DNA of 46,950 nucleotides from CAG-791 sp963593905 (GTDB lineage: Bacteria > Bacillota > Clostridia > Lachnospirales > Lachnospiraceae): NCBI GenBank assembly GCA_963593905.1, contig CAVBBL010000022.1, forward strand, positions 1-46,950, written 5' to 3'. Position numbers and translations under genes: made by a program. The notes below the pieces were generated by a model that did no database searches, was not told where the DNA came from, and saw only the letters and a list, made by a program, of their open reading frames with translations. Positions 23,539 to 31,444 of the stretch are shown piece by piece (the stretch's first letter is position 1; each line of letters opens with the position of its first letter).

Positions 23539-24666
23539 ATGAAAAAGAAACTATTGGCAATCGTACTTGGCACCTGCCTGACGGCCGCTATGCTCACCGG
23601 TTGCGGCAGTTCTTCCACCGCTGATTCCGGCGCAGCAGAGACAGCAGCCGCGGAGGAAACCGCAGAGGCAACAGAAGATACCGCGGAGGATGCAGACGCT
23701 GCAGAGAGCACCGAAGCAGAGACTGACACAGAGGCTGCTGCCACTGTAGAGGGCAGCTACACCATCGGTATCAATCAGTTCGCAGAGCACGGCTCACTGG
23801 ACAACTGCCGGGAAGGTTTTCTGGAGGGTCTTAAAGAATCCGGCTTTGTAGAGGGTGAGAACCTGACCGTAAAGTACAACAACGCTGCTGCAGATATGTC
23901 CACCACTCAGCAGATCTCCGAGAACTTTGTATCTGATAAGGTAGACCTGATCTGTGCCATCGCTACTCCTTCCGCACAGGCTTCCTACAATGCAGCCATG
24001 AGCGCAGGCATTCCTGTGATCTACACAGCTGTTACCGATCCTGCTACTGCTGAGCTGGCAGATGCAGACGGCAATCCTGTAGGCGAGATCACCGGCACCA
24101 GCGACATTCTTCCTGTAGAAGCACAGCTGAAGATGATCCGTGAGATCCTGCCGGATGCCAAGACCATCGGTATTCTCTACACCTTAAGTGAAGCCAATTC
24201 CGAGTACAGCATTTCCATTTATGAGGATTTGGCTGAGAAATATGGCTTTACCATTGAGACCTCCGGCATCACCAACACTTCCGAGGTACAGCTGGCTGCT
24301 TCCAATCTGTTAGAGAAAGTAGACTGCATCACCAATCTGACTGACAATACCGTAGTAAGCGCACTGCCTACCATCTTAGCTCTGGCTAATGATAAGAATA
24401 TTCCTGTGTTCGGCAGTGAGATCGAACAGGTTAAGCTTGGCTGCGTAGCAGCAGAAGGTCTTGATTATTATCAGCTTGGTATTGACACCGGCAAGATGGC
24501 TGCCAAGGTACTCTCCGGCGAAGCAAAAGCATCCGAGCTTCCTTTTGAGACCATCTCCGAGAGCAGCCTGTATGTGAACACCAAGGCAGCCGCTGATCTG
24601 GGCATCGAGCTTTCCGATGATTTCCTTTCCGGCGCCGCTGAAACCTTCGATACTATTTCCGAATAA
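23539..24666 (+). CDS. trpX: Tryptophan ABC transporter substrate-binding lipoprotein (TrpX-type)
   Basis: A 375-residue lipoprotein of the ABC_sub_bind family (PF04392 type). A signal peptide with lipobox LTGC places the lipidated Cys at residue 22. A ~50-residue Ala/Glu/Thr-rich linker follows, then the two-lobed binding domain (YTIGINQFAEHGSLDNC, IPVIYTAVTDPATAEL, PVFGSEIEQVKLGCVA). The tryptophan assignment rests on the upstream T-box with a TGG specifier and on the known trpXYZ gene arrangement in Firmicutes. The start at 23539 follows AGAAGGAGG; frames extending further upstream run through the hairpin cassette. Confidence 0.88.
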   Translation: MKKKLLAIVLGTCLTAAMLTGCGSSSTADSGAAETAAAEETAEATEDTAEDADAAESTEAETDTEAAATVEGSYTIGINQFAEHGSLDNCREGFLEGLKESGFVEGENLTVKYNNAAADMSTTQQISENFVSDKVDLICAIATPSAQASYNAAMSAGIPVIYTAVTDPATAELADADGNPVGEITGTSDILPVEAQLKMIREILPDAKTIGILYTLSEANSEYSISIYEDLAEKYGFTIETSGITNTSEVQLAASNLLEKVDCITNLTDNTVVSALPTILALANDKNIPVFGSEIEQVKLGCVAAEGLDYYQLGIDTGKMAAKVLSGEAKASELPFETISESSLYVNTKAAADLGIELSDDFLSGAAETFDTISE

Positions 24667-24686
24667 CATTTGCAAAGTTTAAACAG

Positions 24687-24722
24687 ACAAAGCCGCCCTC
24701 TGTCAGAGAAGGGTGGCTTTGT
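24687..24722 (+). other. Intercistronic hairpin between trpX and trpY
   Basis: ACAAAGCCGCCCT pairs with AGGGTGGCTTTGT. There is no U run. A hairpin here commonly protects the upstream message and would raise binding-protein levels over the permease. Confidence 0.65.
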
Positions 24723-24742
24723 CCTATGAAAGGTTAATTCTC

Positions 24743-25657
24743 ATGGACTTTTTACTGAATATCATTGAGCAGGGTCTGGTCTACGGTATCCTGGCACTGG
24801 GCGTCTATATCACCTACAAGATTCTCGACTTTCCCGATTTAAGTGTAGACGGCACTTTCCCCTTAGGGGGCGCTGTAGCTGCTATCTGCATCACCAGCGG
24901 CATGAATCCTTATCTGACACTGCCGGTATCTTTCCTCATCGGCATGGCTGCCGGCACCTTCACGGGCCTTGTGCACGTCAAGTGCCACGTCCGTGACCTG
25001 CTCTCTGGTATTGTGACCATGACCGGTGTGTACTCGGTGAACCTGATCGTGGCGGGCTCCAACAATGTGCCTCTTTTTTCCAAGGAGACCATTTTTAACA
25101 ACACCATGCTCACTTCCCTTTTCGGCGGTGACATCCCCTCCTGGTTTGAGATCGTATTCCTGCTGATCCTCCTGATCCTGTTAAAGCTTTTGATGGATTG
25201 GTATCTCCAGACCAAATCCGGCTATCTGCTGCGGGCGGTAGGCGACAATCCGGCCATTGTTACCTCTCTGGCTAAAGACAAGGGCAACATCAAGATTCTG
25301 GGGCTGGCCATTTCCAACGGTCTGGTGGCTTTAAGCGGCTGCGTATTCGCCCAGCAGTCCCGCGTCTTCGATATTTCTTCCGGTACCGGCTCACTGGTCA
25401 TCGGTCTGGCCAGTGTCATCATCGGCACCAGCCTTTTCAGAGGTTTCCGTTTCATGAAGAGCACCACTGCTGTCATCATCGGCTCTATTCTCTATAAAGC
25501 CTGCATTGCAGCTTCCCTGCGTCTGACCGGAAACACCACCTTCGGCACCAAGGCCACCAAGCTGATCACCGCTCTGCTGTTCCTGTTGGTTCTGATCATC
25601 GGAAAAGAAAGAAAGAGAAAGGTAAAAATCCATGCTGGAACTGAAGCAAATTCATAA
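24743..25657 (+). CDS. trpY: ABC transporter permease (TrpY-type)
   Basis: A 304-residue polytopic permease of the branched-chain-amino-acid/sugar type (LivH-like) paired with ABC_sub_bind proteins. About eight hydrophobic helices are visible, and the family segments DLSVDGTFPLGGAVAAI and RAVGDNP are present. AAAGG lies nine bases before the ATG at 24743; an upstream in-frame Met lies inside the intercistronic hairpin region and is unlikely. Its 3' end overlaps the ATPase gene by 26 bases, so the two are translationally coupled. It forms the membrane channel of the tryptophan uptake system. Confidence 0.88.
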   Translation: MDFLLNIIEQGLVYGILALGVYITYKILDFPDLSVDGTFPLGGAVAAICITSGMNPYLTLPVSFLIGMAAGTFTGLVHVKCHVRDLLSGIVTMTGVYSVNLIVAGSNNVPLFSKETIFNNTMLTSLFGGDIPSWFEIVFLLILLILLKLLMDWYLQTKSGYLLRAVGDNPAIVTSLAKDKGNIKILGLAISNGLVALSGCVFAQQSRVFDISSGTGSLVIGLASVIIGTSLFRGFRFMKSTTAVIIGSILYKACIAASLRLTGNTTFGTKATKLITALLFLLVLIIGKERKRKVKIHAGTEANS

Positions 25658-26405
25658 ATATTATAATCCTGGCACTGTCAATGAAATGTGCCTGTTTGAC
25701 AATTTCAATCTGAAGATCGACGATGGTCAGTTCGTCTCCATCATCGGCAGCAACGGCTCCGGCAAGACCTCCATGCTGAATCTGATCTGCGGCAGCATTG
25801 ATCCGGAAGCGGGCCAGATTCTGCTGGACGGCAGAGACATCACGAAGGAAAAAGAATTTCTCCGCAATCGCTACATCGGCCGGGTCTACCAGAATCCCGC
25901 CATGGGGACCTGCCCCAGCATGACGATCGCAGAGAATATGTCCATGGCCGACAATAAAGGAAAACGCTACGGTCTCGCCCCCGGACGCAATAAGGCCCGT
26001 CTGGACTTCTACCGGGAGTCTCTTAAGGAGCTGGGACTTGGATTAGAGGATAAAATGGAAACCAAGGTCGGGGTGCTCTCCGGCGGTCAGCGTCAGGCGC
26101 TGGCTATGGAGATGACCACCTTAACCCCTATCCGCTTCCTGATTCTGGATGAACATACCGCCGCACTGGATCCCAAGACCGCAGAGGTGATTATGCAGCT
26201 CACCGATCGTCTGGTCAAGGAAAAGAAGCTCACCACCATCATGGTCACCCACAATCTGCGCTATGCTGCCGAATATGGCGATCGTCTGATTATGATGCAC
26301 CAGGGAAAAGCCGTCATGGATCTGACCGGGCAGGAGAAAGAAAAGGTTGGCGTGCAGGATCTTTTAGGGAAGTTTAACGCCATCAGTATTGAGAGCGGAA
26401 ACTGA
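25632..26405 (+). CDS. trpZ: ABC transporter ATP-binding protein (TrpZ-type)
   Basis: A 257-residue ATPase. Walker A GSNGSGKT, Q-loop region YIGRVYQNP, signature LSGGQRQALAM, Walker B FLILDEHTAALDP and switch HNLRYA are all intact. It energises the TrpXY uptake system. It begins inside the 3' end of trpY, with AAAGG shortly before the ATG, and is followed by the operon terminator. Confidence 0.93.
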   Translation: MLELKQIHKYYNPGTVNEMCLFDNFNLKIDDGQFVSIIGSNGSGKTSMLNLICGSIDPEAGQILLDGRDITKEKEFLRNRYIGRVYQNPAMGTCPSMTIAENMSMADNKGKRYGLAPGRNKARLDFYRESLKELGLGLEDKMETKVGVLSGGQRQALAMEMTTLTPIRFLILDEHTAALDPKTAEVIMQLTDRLVKEKKLTTIMVTHNLRYAAEYGDRLIMMHQGKAVMDLTGQEKEKVGVQDLLGKFNAISIESGN

Positions 26406-26480
26406 TGCAAGGCGAGAGAAACGCTCTAATCAGTATTTTTATAAGAAAGCCTGATTAAAAGGAATAAAAATTGTAATACA

Positions 26481-26528
26481 AAAGGAAGAGATGATGCAGA
26501 TTATTACCGCTTCATCTCTTCCTTTTTC
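26481..26528 (+). terminator. Terminator of trpXYZ (likely bidirectional)
   Basis: AAAGGAAGAGATGA pairs with TCATCTCTTCCTTT and is followed by TTTTC. The opposite strand can also serve the convergent ppiB gene. Confidence 0.85.
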
Positions 26529-26589
26529 TCTTCCCTTTTCATCCGGAAATAAATCCGAATCCGTATTCTTTTTTACTTTGCCGCGAAAG

Positions 26590-27081
26590 TTACTCCACAA
26601 CCTCTACACGGATACTCTCCATTACCTGGGGCTCTACCGGACGGTCGGAGTAGTCGGTGCGTACTGTGGCAATCTTATCTACCACATCCAGACCCTCTGT
26701 GATCTTGCCAAATGCTGCATAAGCGCCGTCTAAGTGAGGGGCATCCTTATGCATGATAAAGAACTGAGAGCCGGCAGAATCCGGGTCCATGGAGCGTGCC
26801 ATGGAAAGAACGCCTGCGGTGTGCTTTAAGTCATTCTTGACACCATTCTGTGCGAACTCACCCTTGATGCTGTAGCCGGGACCGCCCATGCCGGTGCCTT
26901 CCGGATCGCCGCCCTGGATCATGAAGCCGCGGATGACTCTGTGGAAGATCAGTCCGTCGTAAAAACCGTCATTGGCCAGCTTAATAAAATTCTCTACGGT
27001 AATCGGGGCGATTTCCGGATAAAGCTCTCCCTTCATGATGCTGCCGTCCTTCATAGTTACTGTTACAATAGGATTTGCCAT
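26590..27081 (-). CDS. ppiB: Cyclophilin-type peptidyl-prolyl cis-trans isomerase
   Basis: A 163-residue cytoplasmic cyclophilin. The catalytic motif FHRVIRGFMIQGGDP and the substrate segment SAGSQFFIM are present, with GxGGPGYSIKGEF between them; length is normal. It speeds proline isomerisation during protein folding. AAAGGAGAT lies about ten bases before the start. It is a single gene that converges on trpXYZ. Confidence 0.95.
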   Translation of the reverse strand: MANPIVTVTMKDGSIMKGELYPEIAPITVENFIKLANDGFYDGLIFHRVIRGFMIQGGDPEGTGMGGPGYSIKGEFAQNGVKNDLKHTAGVLSMARSMDPDSAGSQFFIMHKDAPHLDGAYAAFGKITEGLDVVDKIATVRTDYSDRPVEPQVMESIRVEVVE

Positions 27082-27248
27082 TTCTGATTATCTCCTTTTC
27101 CTTTTCTGTGTTACAATCTTTGGGAATATTCCGTACCCATTCAATAGCCTTCATCATACCACAAAACGGAGACCTTCGCAGTGGTTTTTACGCCGCTGCC
27201 GGGATAGCCGCACCCGGAACATAACAGAAAGGTATATCATCACTTCCT

Positions 27249-28175
27249 ATGCTGCAATTACTTTGGTTTATCATGGAAAAAAGAGAAGACAGTACCGCCG
27301 CCTGCAACGCTCTGCAGGCAGCGCACAAAGCCTGCGAGGTTTTAAACAATGCTACTCCGGTAACTTTTTACGGGAAGCTCACTGTTTTGAAAAAAGAAGC
27401 TGCTGTGAATGAGATGACGCTGCAGCAATCCCATACTGGCGGCTTTTCTTCCTGTGAAAATAACATCACCCATGTTCTCTATCTGGCAGACAGCCGAACT
27501 ATTCTGCAGGCTCTCAAGTCTCAGGGGCTGCCCGTTGCCTGCTATCGCCACGAAGCTAACAGGGAGGAAGATTTCTCCGAGGCTTCTTATGTCATTGAAG
27601 AGCCGGAGGAAGTGGATGATGAGGATTTTGAGCGAATTTACAGGCGTTTGGCAGGATATCCCTGGACCATTCTGCACACTGCCCGATGCACTGTCCGGGA
27701 ATTTACAGTGCAGGATGCCGCCGCCCTCCAATGCATCTATGACGACCCCCAGGTCAGGCGCTTTCTCCCTCCTTTGCCCCAGGAGCTAGACAAATTACAG
27801 GCAATGCTGCAAGAGTATATACAGAAGATCTACGGTTTCTACGGCTTCGGGGGCTGGGCGGTCACGGACGGCCATACCGGCACTCTCATAGGCCGGGCAG
27901 GCTTTGCCCTCTGGGATGACCCGGAAGATTCCTCTAAGAGCGCCATTGAGCTGGGGTATCTCATCGCTGCCCCCTACAGAGGGAAGGGCATCGCGGCGGA
28001 GGTCTGTTCCGCCCTGCTTTCCTATGCCAGGGAGCACCTGCCTTTCACCACCATCTACGCTCGAACCATCCCGGACAATACCGCTTCCTGCCGTCTGTTA
28101 GAGCGGCTTGGATTCCACTACAAAGGTATCTGCCGAGAGAATGATAACGTTTACAAACTGTTCATATTTCTTTAA
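27249..28175 (+). CDS. GNAT N-acetyltransferase with N-terminal Rossmann-like (HAD-like) domain
   Basis: A 308-residue two-domain protein. Residues ~75-130 (HVLYLADSRTILQAL, YVIEEPEEV) form a short alpha/beta unit resembling a vestigial HAD or nucleotide-binding fold. The GNAT domain starts near residue 145 (CTVREFTVQDAA), with the acetyl-CoA loop YRGKGIAAEV and the final GFHYKG. The acceptor substrate is unknown. The start is uncertain: neither the Met at 27249 nor the one at 27273 has a well-placed ribosome site, and the first ~40 residues are poorly family-like, so the true start may be further in. It stands alone. Confidence 0.8.
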   Translation: MLQLLWFIMEKREDSTAACNALQAAHKACEVLNNATPVTFYGKLTVLKKEAAVNEMTLQQSHTGGFSSCENNITHVLYLADSRTILQALKSQGLPVACYRHEANREEDFSEASYVIEEPEEVDDEDFERIYRRLAGYPWTILHTARCTVREFTVQDAAALQCIYDDPQVRRFLPPLPQELDKLQAMLQEYIQKIYGFYGFGGWAVTDGHTGTLIGRAGFALWDDPEDSSKSAIELGYLIAAPYRGKGIAAEVCSALLSYAREHLPFTTIYARTIPDNTASCRLLERLGFHYKGICRENDNVYKLFIFL

Positions 28176-28595
28176 ACAAAACTTCAATTCCTTCTCATTT
28201 TTTCTTCACGATTACTTTTTATAATAAAGCCATAAGAGATGAGGAAAGCAAAGAAAAGAAAATATTTTTTCATTCTTCGTATCCCGCCTCTTACAGACCG
28301 TCGAAGGCGACCAGCCAACACAGTTTAATCACTGATAACTTTTTCATAATGTGCCGGGTAAACAGCGTTTACCCGGCATCCTCCCTTTTATGGGTTTTTT
28401 TATTATTAATCAGCGGATTACTCAACACTTTTTGTCCTATATCCCCAGATTACGCTCTTCGGTCAGATAGCCGCATAATCACCGACTGTCTACTCACCAA
28501 GAGACGATTTTTGATTTTAATCCCCATTCCGCAGGCACACTGCATCGGAAGAATCGCAAGGCAAGTTTCAGATTTACTTTTTCACACTAATTCTC

Positions 28596-28623
28596 TTGAC
28601 ACTCTTCTCATAATGTGTATAAT
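28596..28623 (+). promoter_or_regulatory. Strong promoter with no gene behind it
   Basis: TTGACA and TATAAT with a 16-base spacer, pointing at a terminator that begins only 18 bases downstream. The next gene is on the opposite strand. The rest of 28176-28893 holds a GCCGGGTAAAC/GTTTACCCGGC hairpin at 28351 and a terminator-like stem for the lipid kinase gene. Confidence 0.7.
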
Positions 28624-28640
28624 GATTTTCATAAAGAACG

Positions 28641-28673
28641 AAGGCGTTCCCCAAGGGGAGCGCCTTTTTTCTT
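28641..28673 (+). terminator. Intrinsic terminator ending a ~45-nt transcript
   Basis: AAGGCGTTCCCC pairs with GGGGAGCGCCTT and is followed by six T. Confidence 0.85.
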
Positions 28674-28702
28674 TTGCTTTCATCCTAATCCCTTAATATT
28701 TT

Positions 28703-28771
28703 ATGAGAAATGAGTTCCGGTATGCAGTCAGGTGCTTCCACCACCAGGCTGTACGCGGAACTCATTTCATC
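28703..28771 (-). terminator. Long hairpin downstream of the lipid kinase gene
   Basis: AAATGAGTTCCG pairs with CGGAACTCATTT across ~40 bases. It lies ~120 bases after the lipid kinase stop and lacks a clean U run. The adjoining 28769-28808 has short CATCTGAGAAT tandem repeats. Confidence 0.5.
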
Positions 28772-28893
28772 TGAGAATCATCTGAGAATCATCTGCAGGT
28801 CATCTGCAATCCTCCTCAGCATCCCCAAAATATTATCTGTCCGGCAAATGTATATTCCTTCCTGTATAAAACGCATCCCAGTCATTCATGGAA

Positions 28894-29814
28894 CTATTCT
28901 TCTGCGCCGGGCACGTAGAGTTCCACGGCCTGCTTTTTATTTTCCAGGATCACCTGCTCATGAGTTCCTCCATATTCCCCGTCCCTGGTCCAGGGCACAG
29001 GTTCCTGAGAAGTCACCTGGATGTGTGCTGCCTTGAAGCTGTAAATATAAGGGCAGTCCAGATCCTGACTGGTCAGTGCCGCGATGATCTGATTCAGTTC
29101 CACCGGATTCCGGGGCATTTTGATAAAGGTAGCCTCGAAAAGTCCGTCATCCAAATCCACGTATTTGCCGGTAATATTGCGAAAGCCTCCTACGCAGCGG
29201 GAGTTGGTAACCATACCGATGGCAAAGTCATCCTCGATTTGCACATTCTCTGTCTCCACTTTCACATGATAGGTCTTTAAGCTGCTCAGACTCTGAATGC
29301 CTCGCAGCACGTAGGCCGCATGTCCCAGCATATTTTTCATATCCTGGGGTGTGTCGTAGGAAACTTCTGTAAAGATGCCAAAGGCTGCCACGTACACAAA
29401 GTAGTCATCTTCGTTAAAGCCGCCGATGTCACACCGAAAGGTATTCCCCTGCGTGATCATCCTGGCTGCCTCTGTCATCTCCTTGGATATACCCAGGCTG
29501 GCACCAAAGTCATTGGTAGATCCCGCCGGTATATATCCAAGGGGTACCAACGGTTTGCCATCATAACGGGCACCATCCAAAAGACCGCTGACTGCCTCCT
29601 CCAGGGTACCGTCACCGCCGCTGCAGACGACTCCTTCAAAGCCCTCTCCCCGGTCTCTTACATAAGTTCTGGCATCCCCGGTCCCCTCCGTAGGCAGACA
29701 GGTCGTCTCCCATCCGGCCCCGGTAAAAATCTGCAGGATGTCAGAAAGTTTTGTCTTAATCTGCTGGGTGCCGGCAGATGGATTATATACAAATAATACT
29801 TTTTTTCTTTTCAT
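28894..29814 (-). CDS. Diacylglycerol kinase family lipid kinase
   Basis: A 306-residue protein of the DgkB/YegS fold. The N-terminal LFVYNPSAG motif and the nucleotide loop VVCSGGDGTLEEAVSGL are intact, as is the PLGYIPAGSTNDFGASLGI segment. It would phosphorylate diacylglycerol or a related lipid at the membrane, which could recycle the diacylglycerol released when LTA synthase consumes phosphatidylglycerol; that link is inference. It is preceded by AAGGGG and hairpin cassette d, which lies directly against the crh terminator, with no obvious promoter between them. Confidence 0.9.
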   Translation of the reverse strand: MKRKKVLFVYNPSAGTQQIKTKLSDILQIFTGAGWETTCLPTEGTGDARTYVRDRGEGFEGVVCSGGDGTLEEAVSGLLDGARYDGKPLVPLGYIPAGSTNDFGASLGISKEMTEAARMITQGNTFRCDIGGFNEDDYFVYVAAFGIFTEVSYDTPQDMKNMLGHAAYVLRGIQSLSSLKTYHVKVETENVQIEDDFAIGMVTNSRCVGGFRNITGKYVDLDDGLFEATFIKMPRNPVELNQIIAALTSQDLDCPYIYSFKAAHIQVTSQEPVPWTRDGEYGGTHEQVILENKKQAVELYVPGAEE

Positions 29815-29827
29815 ACTTACCCCTTAA

Positions 29828-30018
29828 GCCGCAGTTTACTGCGGCTGCGCGAGGAGAAATTCGCGTAGGCGATTTCTCCGATGCGATCATGCATTGATAC
29901 CGTTTACGTTTACGGTATCAATGCCGTTAGAAAGAAATGCTATCGAGCATTTCTTTCTAACTTTCCCTTTTTGTCGCAGCTTGCTGCGACTGCGCGAGGA
30001 GAAATTCGCGTAGGCGAA
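29828..30018 (-). repeat. Hairpin cassette copy d (leader of the lipid kinase gene)
   Basis: In mRNA sense a partial unit comes first: half of module 3, then module 4 GTCGCAG…CTGCGAC with AAAAAGGG. A full cassette follows. Its modules are GTTAGAAAG…CTTTCTAAC with a GCT-CGAT-AGC loop; GGCATTGATACC…GGTATCAATGC with GTAAACG; GGAGAAATCGC…GCGAATTTCTCC; and GCCGCAG…CTGCGGC, then AAGGGG. Confidence 0.85.
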
Positions 30019-30027
30019 TCTAACCAC

Positions 30028-30060
30028 AAAAAGGGGACCTCTTCTCTCAGAAGAGGTCCC
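30028..30060 (-). terminator. Terminator of the carbon-control gene run
   Basis: GGGACCTCTTCT pairs with AGAAGAGGTCCC on the minus strand, followed by a run of five U, 17 bases after the crh-like stop. Confidence 0.88.
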
Positions 30061-30076
30061 TGATCTTTCATCTGTG

Positions 30077-30340
30077 TTATTTGGATGTCCTGTTGTGCAG
30101 GAAGTCCTCTACGCCCTGCATGGCTTCCTCTTCATCCTGGCCATCTGCAGATACCGTGATAGCATCGCCGCTGCCTAAGTCCAAAGTCATCATCCCCATG
30201 ATGCTCTTGGCGTTAACACGCTTGGAATCTGCCTCGATATAAATACTGCTGTCATATCTGCTGGCAATCTGCACCAGTTCAGCAACAGGCCGCGCCTCTA
30301 ATCCATTCGGCAATGCGACCGTCATAGCTCTTTTAATCAT
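30077..30340 (-). CDS. Crh-like HPr-family protein with Glu at position 15
   Basis: An 87-residue HPr-fold protein. The region normally reading GLHARP reads GLEARP, so the catalytic His15 is replaced by Glu15 and PTS phosphotransfer is not possible. Ser46 in NAKSIMGMM, the HPr kinase target, is intact. This matches the logic of Bacillus Crh, which has Gln15 and acts only in catabolite repression through CcpA. Its position after rapZ and whiA is the genomic place of crh in Bacillus, which supports the assignment. A functional HPr must be encoded elsewhere. The ATG at 30340 follows AGGAGGAG. Moonlighting in nucleotide-linked regulation is possible. Confidence 0.88.
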   Translation of the reverse strand: MIKRAMTVALPNGLEARPVAELVQIASRYDSSIYIEADSKRVNAKSIMGMMTLDLGSGDAITVSADGQDEEEAMQGVEDFLHNRTSK

Positions 30341-30410
30341 AATTCTCCTCCTTACAATAACCATGGCCTGTCTTCCCCCAACACACCTTCGTTATTATAA
30401 GCCCATCCCC

Positions 30411-31364
30411 TTATTTCTTTGATTCTTCTCTCAGACTGTCTGCAAATTCTGACAGCTTCCGCAGGCGGTGATTCACGCCTGATTTCCCGATGGGCGGCTC
30501 CAAAAGATTCCCCAATTCTTTTAAAGCTGCCTCCGGATACCGGAGCCTTAACTCCGCCATCTGGCGCAGGCTCTCCGGAAGGTTCTGATATTTGCGGCTG
30601 GACTGAATGAAAAGAATGTCTTCAATCTGCTTGTGTGAGGCGGTCACCGTCTTTTCGATATTAGCCATCTCACAGTTAACACGTCTGTTTACGGAATTGC
30701 GCATTTCCTTGAGGATTCTGGAATTCTCCATATTCATCAAGGCCACGTGCGCCCCTATAACATTCAAAACCGTCACAATCTCCGCAGAATCTTTTACGTA
30801 GACTACATGGTATTTCTTGCGCAGGATCTCCCTGGACTCGACGCCCTGCTCCCGCAGCACCTCCCGAATCTGAGCTGCCTGCTCCTCGCCGGCACACACA
30901 TACTCCAGATGGTACTCCCGGTCCGGATCGCTCACCGATCCCGTGCAAAGAAACATATCACGTAAAAAAGCCCGCTGACAGCATCTGTTCTTAAGTAAGA
31001 GAGGCGAAACTCCTCTCTCCTTTCGGCGCAGCGTGCCATCTTCCTGCAGGAGCTTTAGCATCTCTGTCAACTCCAGCAGTGCGGCCTGTGGTTCTGTAAT
31101 CTTCTGAACAAAGCGTCCTGTCTGCTCTTCATCCTCTGCTCCAGGGCACTCCCCATTTATATTAAGTGTTTTGCTTAATAATGTAAAGTACTTTCTGCGC
31201 GCTTCCTGATTATCCGTGCGGATCGTCAGACTGATTTTTCCATCAGACTCTCTTTCAAACTCTCCTATGCAGCTAAGGATTGCCGCCAGCGCGGCAATCC
31301 GGCAATGTCTGCCGGACGGAATCTGCTGCGCCAGCTCTTTCTTCACATCGCTGGAAAAAGACAT
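30411..31364 (-). CDS. whiA: DNA-binding protein WhiA
   Basis: A 317-residue protein with an N-terminal LAGLIDADG-like half (SSDVKKELAQQI, AALAAILSCIGEF) and a C-terminal helix-turn-helix (LPESLRQMAELRLRYPEAALKELGNLLEPPIGKSGVNHRLRKL). It is a conserved Gram-positive regulator linked to cell division. GGAGG lies five bases before the start. The order rapZ-whiA-crh is the common Firmicutes arrangement. Length is normal. Confidence 0.95.
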   Translation of the reverse strand: MSFSSDVKKELAQQIPSGRHCRIAALAAILSCIGEFERESDGKISLTIRTDNQEARRKYFTLLSKTLNINGECPGAEDEEQTGRFVQKITEPQAALLELTEMLKLLQEDGTLRRKERGVSPLLLKNRCCQRAFLRDMFLCTGSVSDPDREYHLEYVCAGEEQAAQIREVLREQGVESREILRKKYHVVYVKDSAEIVTVLNVIGAHVALMNMENSRILKEMRNSVNRRVNCEMANIEKTVTASHKQIEDILFIQSSRKYQNLPESLRQMAELRLRYPEAALKELGNLLEPPIGKSGVNHRLRKLSEFADSLREESKK

Positions 31365-31444
31365 GTATACCTCCGCAAGTACCTGTAATGCGCTGCTTTT
31401 ATATCCTCGCGTTCTAAGGAAATACTGATTAGAGCAGCATCTCC

